From assembly GCA_020073375.1 (NCBI GenBank), contig JAIQFG010000045.1, forward strand, positions 1-39,493: a stretch of DNA of 39,493 nt, given 5' to 3'. The translations under genes and the position numbers were made by a program. Each line of letters opens with the position of its first letter. Position 1 is the first letter of the stretch. Source of the stretch: Terriglobia bacterium (GTDB lineage: Bacteria; Acidobacteriota; Terriglobia; Acidiferrales; UBA7541). Under the pieces are notes generated by a model. That model was not told where the DNA came from, ran no database searches, and saw only the letters and a list, made by a program, of their open reading frames with translations. Positions 1-7,534 of the stretch are shown piece after piece.

Positions 1-1162
1 CTTCCTCCGAAATCGCGTCGCTCATGTGCTGCGCGTCCGTATTCGGCCGCGGAGAATACTGAAACGCGTACACCCCGTCATACTGCGCAATGTCCAGCAG
101 CGAAATCGTCTCTTCCAAATCGCGTTCGGTCTCCCCCGGAAATCCCACAATAATGTCGGACGTGAGACTGATCTCCCGCCGCGCCCCGCGAATCATCGCG
201 ATCTTTTCCAGATACTCCTCCCGCGTATACGTCCGCCGCATCTCGCGCAAAATCCGCGTCGACCCCGACTGCACCGGCAAATGCACGTGATCGCACAGCT
301 CCGGCACCGCGTCCAGCGCGTCCACAATGTCCTGCCCGAAATCCCGCGGATGCGAAGTCGTGAACCGCACGCGCCGGATCCCCTCGACGCCCGCCACCGC
401 CGCCAGCAATTCCGCAAAACTCATTCTCCGCGCCGCCGGATCCCGATACGAATTCACCGTCTGCCCCAGCAGTTGAATCTCCGAATACCCCGCATCCGAC
501 AGCCTGCGCACTTCCTCCAAAATCGACCCGCTCGCGCGGCTTCGTTCCGGCCCCCTCGTGAACGGCACCACGCAATACGAACATGACTTGTCGCACCCTT
601 CGATAATCGTCAGGTAAGCGCGAAACGGATTGTCACGCCGCGTAATTTCCGTCTCGAATGTTTCCTCGGTATGTTTATCCAGCCCCATCACCCGCCGGTT
701 CCCGCCCTCGATCTGCGCAATCAATTCCGGCAGCTTGCTGTACGAAGCCGATCCGCACACCAGGCTCACCCACGGCGCGCGCTCGAAAATTTCCTCGCCC
801 TCCTGCTGCGCCACGCACCCCAGCACGCCGATAATTTTATTGTGGTCCGGATGTTTGCGATACGTCCCCAGCCGCGAAAAAACCTTCTGCGCCGCCTTCT
901 CCCGAATACTGCAAGTGTTGTAAAGCACCAGCTTCGCCGCGTCCACGCTCCCGGCCTGCCGGTATCCCCGCCCCAGCAGCACCCCCGCAACTTTCTCCGA
1001 GTCGTGATCGTTCATCTGGCACCCAAACGTCTCGATATAAAACGTCCGCGGATCAACCGCCCCAGACGCAATCGCAGGCCCCGCACTCACACCCGTCCGC
1101 ACCCCCGGCTCCGCACCCTCGCCCGTCAACTCCCCCACCCGAATATCAAACGCTTCACTCAT
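1..1162 (-). CDS. miaB: MiaB, tRNA-2-methylthio-N6-dimethylallyladenosine synthase (3' end outside window)
   Basis: Methylthiolates i6A37 of tRNAs that read UNN codons, using two 4Fe-4S clusters. Reading the minus strand from the ATG at 1162 gives an N-terminal region with three cysteines in family contexts: TFGCQMN near residue 47, NTCSIRE near 82 and GVLGCVAQ near 116. A radical SAM CxxxCxxC (GCDKSCSYC) follows near residue 190, encoded at about 571-600. Downstream motifs QLLGQTVNSY and TSHPRDF are typical of MiaB rather than RimO or MtaB. About 387 codons are present; the usual length is 440-480, so the C-terminal TRAM part lies beyond the left edge. The 30-odd residues before the first cysteine motif are poorly conserved in style, so a slightly later start is possible. 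It is transcribed divergently from tolQ. Confidence 0.93.
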   Translation of the reverse strand, partial: MSEAFDIRVGELTGEGAEPGVRTGVSAGPAIASGAVDPRTFYIETFGCQMNDHDSEKVAGVLLGRGYRQAGSVDAAKLVLYNTCSIREKAAQKVFSRLGTYRKHPDHNKIIGVLGCVAQQEGEEIFERAPWVSLVCGSASYSKLPELIAQIEGGNRRVMGLDKHTEETFETEITRRDNPFRAYLTIIEGCDKSCSYCVVPFTRGPERSRASGSILEEVRRLSDAGYSEIQLLGQTVNSYRDPAARRMSFAELLAAVAGVEGIRRVRFTTSHPRDFGQDIVDALDAVPELCDHVHLPVQSGSTRILREMRRTYTREEYLEKIAMIRGARREISLTSDIIVGFPGETERDLEETISLLDIAQYDGVYAFQYSPRPNTDAQHMSDAISEE

Positions 1163-1225
1163 CGATCCCAATCCAAATAGTAACACATGAGGTTTCCACC
1201 CGGAGCCCACCCCCCCTCGCGTTGT

Positions 1226-1276
1226 TTGTTCCCTGCCTCCTTGCTTCCCTGCCTCGTGCCTCCCTGCCCCCCCCCG
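1226..1276. repeat. Pyrimidine-rich CTCCCTGCCTCCTTGC repeat
   Basis: A low-complexity tract of CCTGCCTCC / TTGCTTCCCTGCC / TCGTGCC units upstream of tolQ. The same word order recurs at 16765-16814, next to the leuS stop. It codes for nothing plausible in any frame. Confidence 0.6.
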
Positions 1277-1294
1277 ATATATCGCAACACGATG

Positions 1295-1303
1295 TGTTAT
1301 ACT
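1295..1303 (+). promoter_or_regulatory. Candidate extended -10 promoter for tolQ
   Basis: TGTTATACT matches an extended -10 (TGnTATAAT-like) about 40 bp before the proposed tolQ start; no good -35 is visible. An alternative lies slightly downstream: TTGACC at 1342-1347, a 17-bp spacer and TGCTAGCGT with its -10 at 1365-1370. If that alternative is used, translation must start later than 1342. Neither is proven. Confidence 0.3.
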
Positions 1304-1341
1304 CCCCGCGCACAATCAAGCACCACCGCGCCCGTAATCGT

Positions 1342-2106
1342 TTGACCCCATTTTGCCCCTGTGCTAGCGTCCTTACGGGGGAGTTCGATCGAGCTTTTTC
1401 TGAGGGGGCGACAATTCCACTACTTGGGACTTGGCTTTTCCAAAGCCAGCTGACCACGCTGCTGCAGCAAACCGGTTGGATCGCGCGCATCGTTCTTGCC
1501 ATGCTGCTGCTGTTTTCCCTGTTTTCCTGGGCGCTGATTCTTCAAAAGCTTTCCATGTTCTCGCGCATGAATCGCCAGACCGCACTCTTCCTGCGCATCT
1601 TCCGCTCCAACCGAATTCTCCCCGACCCGCGCCAGATGGGCACCGGCGGCTCTCCCCTGGAACCCGTCTACAATGCCGGCTACCGTGAAATCGAAAGCCA
1701 GACGCGCACCGGCACTCCCATGGGCCGCGTCACCAGCCTGAATTCCGTGACCGTCAGCATGCAGCTCGCCGCCGGCGAAGAAGTCCGCAAAGCCGAAAAA
1801 TTCATGCCCTGGCTCGCCACCACCGGCTCGGTCACTCCTTTCATCGGCCTGTTCGGCACCGTCTGGGGCGTCATGGACGCCTTCACCGGTCTGGGCGCCG
1901 CCGGCTCCGCCAGCCTGCGCGCCGTCGCCCCCGGCATCGCCGAAGCCCTGATCACCACCGCGGCCGGACTGTTCACCGCCGTCCCCGCCGTAATCGCCTA
2001 CAACCATTTCCTGCACGACATAAAAGACCTGGCCACGCGCCTGGACAGCTTCACGTTGGAAGTCTCCGCGCTGGTGGAAAAACTGTATCCGGGGAATAGA
2101 GGATAA
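1342..2106 (+). CDS. tolQ: TolQ/ExbB-type proton channel subunit
   Basis: Inner-membrane stator subunit that, with TolR, uses proton-motive force to energise TolA for outer-membrane constriction. From the TTG at 1342 the product is about 254 aa. A first membrane helix lies near residues 47-67 ([21 protein letters not shown]). The conserved MotA/TolQ/ExbB block runs from [28 protein letters not shown] through [15 protein letters not shown] (about residues 155-215) and holds helices 2 and 3. The start is uncertain: the frame is open back to a TTG at 1222, but 1222-1340 is low-complexity repeat and not protein-like. Candidates are GTG 1294, TTG 1342, or a rare ATT at 1414 with a GAGGGG motif in front; ATG 1501 would cut into helix 1. 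It is the first gene of the tol cluster. Confidence 0.88.
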   Translation: MTPFCPCASVLTGEFDRAFSEGATIPLLGTWLFQSQLTTLLQQTGWIARIVLAMLLLFSLFSWALILQKLSMFSRMNRQTALFLRIFRSNRILPDPRQMGTGGSPLEPVYNAGYREIESQTRTGTPMGRVTSLNSVTVSMQLAAGEEVRKAEKFMPWLATTGSVTPFIGLFGTVWGVMDAFTGLGAAGSASLRAVAPGIAEALITTAAGLFTAVPAVIAYNHFLHDIKDLATRLDSFTLEVSALVEKLYPGNRG

Positions 2107-2120
2107 GCGAAACGAAGAGA

Positions 2121-2247
2121 GCTTTTACACAGAGAACACAGAGAGCGCAGAGAAAAGATGAGAAGAACAAACGCAAACGAACCCAAAAAAGATTCCGCCT
2201 TTTTCTCTTTTCCGTCTCTGTGCCCACTGTGTTCTCTGTGTTAAAGC
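2121..2247. repeat. Inverted pair of CTCTGTG repeats between tolQ and tolR
   Basis: The left arm (2121-2157) begins GCTTTTACACAGAGAACACA. The right arm (2207-2247) ends with a near-perfect complement of it, finishing in TTCTCTGTGTTAAAGC. The arms are about 37-41 nt and separated by about 49 nt, so the tolQ-tolR transcript can form a long, slightly imperfect hairpin. Both arms belong to the CTCTGTGnn repeat family dispersed through the window. Confidence 0.75.
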
Positions 2248-2297
2248 CTTAGCTTTAGAATTTCGGAACGGAGCGAAACCCGGAAGACCACGCGACC

Positions 2298-2714
2298 ATG
2301 CCACAACTCTCCCGCCAAACCGGCACCTCTCTCGCGGACATCAACATCGTCCCCTTCGTTGACGTCATGCTCGTCCTCCTGGTCATCTTCATGATCACAG
2401 CGCCCATCCTGCAATCCGGCATCGAAGTCGACGTCCCGAAAACGAAAACGGTCAAGGAAATCGCCGAATCCCGCATTGTCGTTTCCATCGACCGCGCCCA
2501 GCGCATCTACATCGGCGAGGACGCCGTCAACATTCACGAACTTGGCAACAAAGTTCACTCCCAGATCCACAATCCCCAGGGCGACACCGTCTACCTGCGC
2601 TGCGACAAGACCGTTCCCTTCGGTTCCTTCGCCCTGGTCGTAGACACTTTGCGCCAATCCGGCATCTCAAACATCAGCGTCGTCACCGAACCTTTGGACG
2701 ACACGCCCCACTGA
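2298..2714 (+). CDS. tolR: TolR/ExbD-type biopolymer transport protein
   Basis: Partner of TolQ in the proton-driven Tol motor; a single-span inner-membrane protein with a periplasmic domain. The 138-aa product starts at an ATG. It has a short cytoplasmic N-terminus, the conserved DINIVPFVDVMLVLLVIFMI segment with membrane helix at about residues 18-38, and the essential proton-binding aspartate at D22. The periplasmic part carries the ExbD-like ETYxR-type region (DTVYLRCDKTVPFGSFALVVDTLRQSGI). No strong Shine-Dalgarno is seen. The 191-bp gap from tolQ is filled by an inverted repeat, whereas the next gene follows after only 4 nt. Confidence 0.93.
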   Translation: MPQLSRQTGTSLADINIVPFVDVMLVLLVIFMITAPILQSGIEVDVPKTKTVKEIAESRIVVSIDRAQRIYIGEDAVNIHELGNKVHSQIHNPQGDTVYLRCDKTVPFGSFALVVDTLRQSGISNISVVTEPLDDTPH

Positions 2715-2718
2715 CGCC

Positions 2719-3516
2719 ATGTCCTATGCCCCCGCACATCCCGGCGCTGACAACCTGAGGAAACCGTTCCTCTGGTCCGTCCTTCTCCATGCGCTCCTGT
2801 TCACTTCCATGATTTTTTCCGCGGTCTTCAACCGCAGCGGCGACACCTGGGGCGGCCCCGGCGGCGGCAATTCCGTAGCCGTGGGCCTGGTCGGCAGCCT
2901 CCCCGGCGTAAATCTCCCGCGCCCCGAAGCCGTCACCCAAAGCCGCGTCGTCGACACCAGCAAAGGCCTATACAAATCCGAGCCTCCGCCCAAGCCCGCG
3001 CCCGAGCCGCCCGACGTAAAAAAGCTTCCTGAATTCACAAAAGAAAAAGCGCCCCATTACGTCACGCGCCCGTCGAAAATCCTGGAAGATCAGACGCCCC
3101 CTCCCACCAACGCCGTCCCCTACGGCGGAGGCGGCGCACCGGCCATGCCCTATTCCTCGACCTTCACCATGAACGGCCCCACGCAAGGCGGCATGGGTTT
3201 TTCCGGCCCCGGCGGCGGCGATTTCAGCGGAAAATTTCCCAGCTACGTGGACGGCGTGCGCAACCGGATCAGCACCAATTGGCTGCAATCCACGGTCGAT
3301 CCCTCCGTCCGCTGGGCCCCGCGCGCGCAATTTTCTTTTCAAGTCCTGCGCGACGGCACTGTCGCCAACGTTCAAATGACTCAGTCCAGCGGCAACCGCT
3401 CGGTCGATAATTCCGCCCTGCGCGCCATCCTGAGTTCCAGCCCGATGTCCCCGCTCCCCTCGGGCTACGCAGGCAACAGCGTCACCGTGGAATTCTGGTT
3501 CGAGTTTCGGAGGTAA
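2719..3516 (+). CDS. tolA: TolA/TonB-like energy-transducing protein
   Basis: Periplasm-spanning link between the TolQR motor and Pal/TolB. The 265-aa product has a cytoplasmic stub, a membrane helix at about residues 17-37, and the TonB/TolA SxxxH motor-contact motif (S20, H24 in WSVLLHALL). A Pro-rich periplasmic linker follows (EPPPKPAPEPPD) with Gly-rich stretches at about 130-175. The C-terminal domain (YVDGVRNRISTNWLQ..., then VLRDGTVANVQMTQSSGNRSVDNSALRAI) is the TonB-C/TolA-III fold. Position between tolR and tolB argues for the TolA role, although the C-terminal domain alone would be called TonB. It starts 4 nt after the tolR stop, so translational coupling is likely. Confidence 0.85.
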   Translation: MSYAPAHPGADNLRKPFLWSVLLHALLFTSMIFSAVFNRSGDTWGGPGGGNSVAVGLVGSLPGVNLPRPEAVTQSRVVDTSKGLYKSEPPPKPAPEPPDVKKLPEFTKEKAPHYVTRPSKILEDQTPPPTNAVPYGGGGAPAMPYSSTFTMNGPTQGGMGFSGPGGGDFSGKFPSYVDGVRNRISTNWLQSTVDPSVRWAPRAQFSFQVLRDGTVANVQMTQSSGNRSVDNSALRAILSSSPMSPLPSGYAGNSVTVEFWFEFRR

Positions 3517-3602
3517 TTTTTCAGCCGATGATCATATTTTCTTCATCTCCGCGCAAGAGTAAGATCACGAATGGCCCATCCCGCGCGTCCAAATGGGGGC
3601 CG

Positions 3603-4961
3603 ATGAAAAAAAACGTATCCAGCATTTATCAGTGTTTATCTGTGTTCATCTGCGGATTCGCATTTATCTTTTTCTCGACACCGGCCGCCGCCCAGGATTG
3701 GTTCCGCACCGGTACCGGCCTGGGCGTTTCCAAGGCCCGCGTCGGAGTCGCCGATTTCGCTCCCAAGTCCACCCCCGCGCAGCCCCTGGCAGTTGAATTT
3801 GCCGACGTCGTCCGCAACGACCTCGACTTCAGCGGCATCCTCGACCTGGTCAGCAAAAGCTACAATCCCCTGCAGACGCCCGGCACTCCGGCTGAAGTCG
3901 ATTTCAAGGCATGGTCTGACGCTCCGGCATCGGCGCAGCTTCTCGCTTTCGGCGCCGTCTCCGCCGACGCCAACTCGCTGGAAATTTCCGCCTGGCTCAA
4001 CGACGTGCGTAACGCCTCTCTTCCCCCAGTCATCGGAAAGGTATATCGCGGCGCTCCCACCGACGTTCAGGTGCGTGCCTTCGCCCACCAGTTTGCGGAC
4101 GAAATCATCGGCAAGCTTTCCGGCGGCCTGCCGGGCATTGCCGCGACGCAGATAGCGTTTGTCAGCAATCGCACCGGCAACAAGGAAATCTGGACCATGG
4201 ATTACGACGGCGAAAACCAGCACCCGCTCACGCAGCTGCACACCATCGCGCTCACGCCGCGCTGGTCACCCGACGCTTCGCGCATCGCCTTCACCTGCTA
4301 CGCTCAGCCCAATAGCGGCAGCGTTCTCACCGCCCAGATCTGTATCTACTCCGCCGCCTCCAACCGTCTTATCTCCTGGCCCCGTTTTCAGGGTACCAAT
4401 TCCTCCCCCGCATGGTCCCCGGACGGTTCGCAACTCATGTTCATGTCCAGCATGTACGGCAATCCCGAGTTATTCATCACCGATGCCTCCGGCGCGCGCC
4501 CCAAACGCCTCACTTATTCCAACGGAGCGAACACTTCGCCCACATTTAATCCCAAGACCGGCCAGCAGGTCGCCTTCGTCAGCGATCGCGGCGGCATTCC
4601 GCAGCTCTATACCATGAATGCCGACGGCACCAGCCAGGCCAAAGTCGATTTGGCCGATAAGGGCTACGTCATCGATCCCGCGTGGTCCCCCAACGGCCAG
4701 TTGCTCGCCTTCAGCTGGCGCCGCCCCAACGGAAATTACGATCTCTACATCATGGAAATTGTCACGCACCAGCTCGTGGAGCTGACCCGCGATGCCGGCC
4801 GAAACGAACGCCCGAGCTGGGCCCCTGATGGCCGTCATATCGTCTTTGAATCCACACGCACCGGCACGCGTCAGATTTGGTCCATGCTCGCGGACGGAAC
4901 CTCCGCCCACCAGCTGACCAAGCAGGGACAAAATGAATCTCCCAACTGGTCGCCGAAATAA
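3603..4961 (+). CDS. tolB: TolB, periplasmic beta-propeller of the Tol-Pal system
   Basis: Periplasmic protein that binds Pal and is released by the TolQRA motor. I chose the ATG at 3603 (MKKN, with GGGGG at 3595-3599), which gives 452 aa and a classic signal peptide ending AAA|Q at residues 28-31; the frame is open further upstream but reads poorly. After an N-terminal TolB domain (about 31-170), five or six PD40 propeller repeats follow, for example IAFVSNRTGNKEIWTMDYDG, LMFMSSMYGNPELFITDASG, VAFVSDRGGIPQLYTMNADG and IVFESTRTGTRQIWSMLADG. Oddly, the hydrophobic core of the signal peptide (residues 8-20) is encoded by a tandem ATCTGTGTTC-like repeat. Confidence 0.95.
   Translation: MKKNVSSIYQCLSVFICGFAFIFFSTPAAAQDWFRTGTGLGVSKARVGVADFAPKSTPAQPLAVEFADVVRNDLDFSGILDLVSKSYNPLQTPGTPAEVDFKAWSDAPASAQLLAFGAVSADANSLEISAWLNDVRNASLPPVIGKVYRGAPTDVQVRAFAHQFADEIIGKLSGGLPGIAATQIAFVSNRTGNKEIWTMDYDGENQHPLTQLHTIALTPRWSPDASRIAFTCYAQPNSGSVLTAQICIYSAASNRLISWPRFQGTNSSPAWSPDGSQLMFMSSMYGNPELFITDASGARPKRLTYSNGANTSPTFNPKTGQQVAFVSDRGGIPQLYTMNADGTSQAKVDLADKGYVIDPAWSPNGQLLAFSWRRPNGNYDLYIMEIVTHQLVELTRDAGRNERPSWAPDGRHIVFESTRTGTRQIWSMLADGTSAHQLTKQGQNESPNWSPK
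3624..3661 (+). repeat. ATC(A/T)GTGTTYATCTG tandem repeat inside the tolB signal-peptide codons
   Basis: Three roughly 10-nt units (ATCAGTGTTT, ATCTGTGTTC, ATCTGCGGAT) lie in tandem. The type resembles the CTCTGTGnn family in the gaps of this window. Here it is translated as the hydrophobic segment IYQCLSVFICGFA of TolB. Confidence 0.6.
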
Positions 4962-5052
4962 TAGGGTGTTTTGGCCGCTCCAGTCAGGAGACTTGATTTG
5001 TAGCAGTGAGCGCTCCAATGAAACTTTACTTGCGACATCTTCTTATCTGCTC

Positions 5053-5060
5053 AAAGGAGG
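5053..5060 (+). promoter_or_regulatory. Strong ribosome binding site of pal
   Basis: AAAGGAGG lies 11 nt before the pal ATG at 5072. An ATG at 5062 is too close and out of frame. Confidence 0.7.
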
Positions 5061-5071
5061 AATGAAGAACG

Positions 5072-5821
5072 ATGTGGAACCGTACGCACGCCAGGGCACT
5101 GTTCGCTACTTTGATCGCTTTCACCGCTCTGGGCGCGGCTTGCAACAAAAAGCCGGTCCCAGCGCCAGCCCCAACCCCACCTCCTGCGGCTGAACCCCCG
5201 GCTCGACCGACGGTCAACCTGCAGGCATCGCCAACATTCATCCAGCGAGGCCAGTCCACAACCTTGACCTGGTCCTCGACCAACGCCACATCGCTCACGC
5301 TGTCGCCCGGCATCGGACAGGTTGCCGCCGAGGGCACGCAATCCTTGTCCCCGACCGACGCGACTACCTACACCATCACCGCCACCGGTCCCGGTGGTTC
5401 GGCCGACGCCAGCGTCCGCGTTTCCGTCACCGTTCCCCCGCCCCCGGCTCCCGCCGTTCATCAACCGACCTTGCAGGAGCTGTTCGACAAGGAAGTCAAG
5501 GACGCCTACTTTGACTACGACAAGGCCGACATCCGCTCCGACGCCCGCGACGCCCTTTCCGCCACCGCTCAATTCCTGCGCTCCTATCCGCAAATGAAAA
5601 TCGTCGTCGAAGGCCATTGCGACGAGCGCGGCTCCACCGAATACAACCTCGCCCTGGGCGACCGCCGCGCCGCGGCAGCCAAGCAGTTCCTGGTCTCCCT
5701 CGGCATCCCCGCCGACCGCCTCGAAACGGTCAGCTACGGAAAAGAGCGCCCGTTCTGCAGCGCTTCCACCGAGGAGTGCTACCAGCAAAACCGCCGCGCC
5801 CATTTCGTTATGGGCAAGTAG
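5072..5821 (+). CDS. pal: Pal, peptidoglycan-associated lipoprotein with an Ig-like insert
   Basis: Outer-membrane lipoprotein that ties the outer membrane to peptidoglycan and binds TolB. The 249-aa product has a lipoprotein signal peptide ending ALGAAC (C24), with a suboptimal lipobox because a Gly sits at -3. A Pro/Ala linker follows, then a beta-sandwich-like region at about 49-120 (NLQASPTFIQRGQSTTLTWSSTNA ... TYTITATGPGGSADASVRVSV) that resembles bacterial Ig-like repeats. The OmpA-like domain occupies about 135-249, with FDYDKADIR, the peptidoglycan-binding VVEGHCDERGSTEYNLALGDRRA and the terminal QNRRAHFV. Typical Pal proteins are 150-180 aa and lack the Ig-like part. It lies 110 bp after tolB with its own strong ribosome site. 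Confidence 0.93.
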   Translation: MWNRTHARALFATLIAFTALGAACNKKPVPAPAPTPPPAAEPPARPTVNLQASPTFIQRGQSTTLTWSSTNATSLTLSPGIGQVAAEGTQSLSPTDATTYTITATGPGGSADASVRVSVTVPPPPAPAVHQPTLQELFDKEVKDAYFDYDKADIRSDARDALSATAQFLRSYPQMKIVVEGHCDERGSTEYNLALGDRRAAAAKQFLVSLGIPADRLETVSYGKERPFCSASTEECYQQNRRAHFVMGK

Positions 5822-5844
5822 TCGGCAAACAGGCTGTCGGTCAG

Positions 5845-5964
5845 GAGCGTGTGCGGCAACTTCGCAATCTTTGTGGGTCGTGGCTTTAGCCACGACTTCC
5901 ACCGCGCGAGATAATTGCGGCTTTAGCCGCTGGCGCGCTCGGTCGCGAGTTACCGCACATCCTC
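5845..5964. mobile_element. 120-bp hairpin (MITE-like) repeat, copy A
   Basis: The outer arms are GAGCGTGTGCGGCAACT (left) and, read as complement on the right, GAGGATGTGCGGTAACT. Inside are hairpin 1 GTCGTGGCTTTAGCCACGAC (5877-5896, 8-bp stem, TTTA loop) and hairpin 2 GCGGCTTTAGCCGC (5917-5930), followed by CTGGCG. The length is identical to copies B and C. No clear target duplication remains: TCAG precedes and CAGG follows. Confidence 0.75.
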
Positions 5965-6060
5965 CAGGGCCGATCGACAAATTATCTGCTCGTACTCGGG
6001 TAGCTCGAACGCATCAATCCGCCGCCAACAGTTGGCCGCACCGCGGGATTGAACTACAAT

Positions 6061-6180
6061 ACGGGAAGTCACCTTATAAATGTGTTTTGTGCGTCGCGGC
6101 TTCAGCCTCGACATGAGAACACGGGAAAAAATCGGGCTTCAGCCCCTGGCTGGGCCTCAAGTTTCAACGCCGGATCATTT
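6061..6180. repeat. Decayed copy F of the 120-bp hairpin repeat
   Basis: The internal part is recognisable: TTTTGTGCG, hairpin GTCGCGGCTTCAGCCTCGAC (one mismatch), then CGGGCTTCAGCCC and CTGGC at the spacing of the intact copies. The outer arms no longer pair. Boundaries are extrapolated from the intact copies. Confidence 0.45.
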
Positions 6181-6283
6181 GTGAGATGATTTGGTTCTAG
6201 TTGCGAGGCCCCCAGCCCTCGCCGACAATTATTTCCGGCCGCCGAGGCCGCTTCGGGCGCGCAGCCCGCTGTACAAGCTGTAC

Positions 6284-6290
6284 AAGGAGG
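6284..6290 (+). promoter_or_regulatory. Ribosome binding site fixing the TTG start of cpoB
   Basis: AAGGAGG lies 6 nt before TTG 6297. The frame is open upstream, but only this start places a signal peptide at the N-terminus. Confidence 0.7.
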
Positions 6291-6296
6291 ATCACG

Positions 6297-7232
6297 TTGC
6301 GAACGCGATGGGTTTTATTTTTCGGTGCATCCATGTTCGCCGGCGCCTTGGGCGGCGCCCTGTTGGGCCCCGCGCCCGCCGGCGCCGTGGCCCGCGAAAT
6401 CATCGAACTTCAGACCGGCGTCAACCAGATCATCCAGGGCCAGCAGGCCATGCAAACCGCCATCACGCAAAACGCCGCCGTGCAGCAAACTTTAATCCAG
6501 CAATCGCTCGACGCCGTCAGCAAGCTCAACGTCTCCATGTCCGCCGTCCAGAAAAATACGCAGGACTTTTCCGCCGCTTCCGGCGCCCGCCTGGACACCA
6601 TGGGCACCCAAGTCCAGGGCCTGTCCGACAACGTCGCCGACCTGCAGGCCCGCCTCGGCAAGCTCGATCAGAAACTGACCGACATGCAAAACACGTTGCA
6701 AAGCGTTGACTCCAAGCTGGCCTCTCCCGCTCCCGGTCCTTCCGCCCCTTCGCCCGCCACCATGGCCCCCTCCGGCGGCCCAACTCCCGGGCCGAGCGCG
6801 TCCATGCCCTCGCCGTCCGCTCCCATGTCTTCCGCCGCGCCTCCGGCGTCAGCCGATGTCCTCTACTCCAACGGCCTGCGCGACATCAACGGCAAGCACT
6901 ACGATCTGGCCACCCAGGAATTCCAGGATTACATGAAATTCTACGGCGACACCGACCTCGCCTCCAACGCGCAGTTCTACCTCGGTGAAATCGCCTACAT
7001 GCAAAGCCAGTACCAGGTGGCCCTGGACTATTACAACAAAGTCGTCGAAAAATATCCCCGAAGTTTCAAAACCGCCTCCGCCCGCATGAGAAAAGGCTTC
7101 TGCCTTGCCGAGCTAGGCCAAAAAACCGCCGCCGTCCGCGAACTCCGCGCCGTCGTCCACAACTATCCCGGCACCGAGGAAGCCAGGCGCAGCGCCGCAA
7201 AGCTAAAAGAAATGGGCGCAACCGCCGGCTAG
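6297..7232 (+). CDS. cpoB: CpoB/YbgF, Tol-Pal-associated periplasmic protein
   Basis: Periplasmic protein that coordinates peptidoglycan synthesis with Tol-Pal constriction. The TTG at 6297 gives 311 aa beginning with a signal peptide of about 30 residues (RTRWVLFFGASMFAGALGGALLG, cleavage near PAGA|V). A helical coiled-coil segment at about 35-140 is rich in Gln and heptad hydrophobics (trimerisation region in the family). A Pro/Ser/Ala spacer covers about 145-190, and TPR-like repeats run from about 195 to the end (LYSNGLRDINGKHYDLATQEFQDYMKFY, AQFYLGEIAYMQSQYQVALDYYNKVVEKYP, MRKGFCLAELGQKTAAVRELRAVVHNYP). It is separated from pal by a 475-bp repeat-rich gap, so it may have its own promoter. 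Confidence 0.9.
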   Translation: MRTRWVLFFGASMFAGALGGALLGPAPAGAVAREIIELQTGVNQIIQGQQAMQTAITQNAAVQQTLIQQSLDAVSKLNVSMSAVQKNTQDFSAASGARLDTMGTQVQGLSDNVADLQARLGKLDQKLTDMQNTLQSVDSKLASPAPGPSAPSPATMAPSGGPTPGPSASMPSPSAPMSSAAPPASADVLYSNGLRDINGKHYDLATQEFQDYMKFYGDTDLASNAQFYLGEIAYMQSQYQVALDYYNKVVEKYPRSFKTASARMRKGFCLAELGQKTAAVRELRAVVHNYPGTEEARRSAAKLKEMGATAG

Positions 7233-7534
7233 CAATTTCAAATTTAGAATTTGAAATCTCCATTTTCAAATCTCCAATGTGAAATCTCAAATTTGAAATT
7301 TAAAATCTCAAATTCCTTGTTTTTCTCTGTGCCCTCTGTGTTCTCCCCTCAGCGTCCTCTGTGTTAAGCTTTTTCCCGAACAACCCTGCAACGCAGAAAA
7401 CACGGAGCACCCAAAGTTCCCGGAGAATTCCCGCGTCACGCTTCACTCCCTTCGCCACATCCAACCGATTTTCCCGCGTAAATTTGCGCCGTGAGTGACG
7501 CCGTGTTATCTTCCTCTATCACTGGAGAAAACTT
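7233..7534. repeat. Compound repeat region between cpoB and ssb
   Basis: 7231-7316 is made of AAATTTGAAATCTC-type words in both orientations. 7321-7372 is a CTCTGTGnn tandem ending TGTTAAGC. 7391-7425 is a reverse-oriented, degraded copy (ACGCAGAAAACACGGAG). No gene is visible. The ssb promoter lies at the right end. Confidence 0.7.
7484..7512 (+). promoter_or_regulatory. Candidate sigma-70 promoter of ssb
   Basis: TTGCGC (7484-7489), a 17-bp spacer and TATCTT (7507-7512), with an extended TG one base before the -10. The predicted start of transcription is near 7519, leaving a 16-nt leader that contains the GGAGA ribosome site. Confidence 0.5.

Larger units (their letters stand above)
5822..6296. 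other. Repeat-filled gap between pal and cpoB
   Basis: This 475-bp stretch holds no gene I can support. It contains one intact 120-bp hairpin repeat (5845-5964), one decayed copy (about 6061-6180), and a doubled CTGTACAAG word at 6269-6286 just before the cpoB ribosome site. Confidence 0.6.

Noticed and set aside
5051..5980. A 309-codon minus-strand frame across pal
   Set aside because: It is a shadow of pal with Gly/Ala/Val-rich low-complexity translation and no family features.
7231..7430. Possible CRISPR array because of closely spaced repeats
   Set aside because: Units are only 9-14 nt, imperfect, in both orientations, and have no regular spacers. No cas genes are present.
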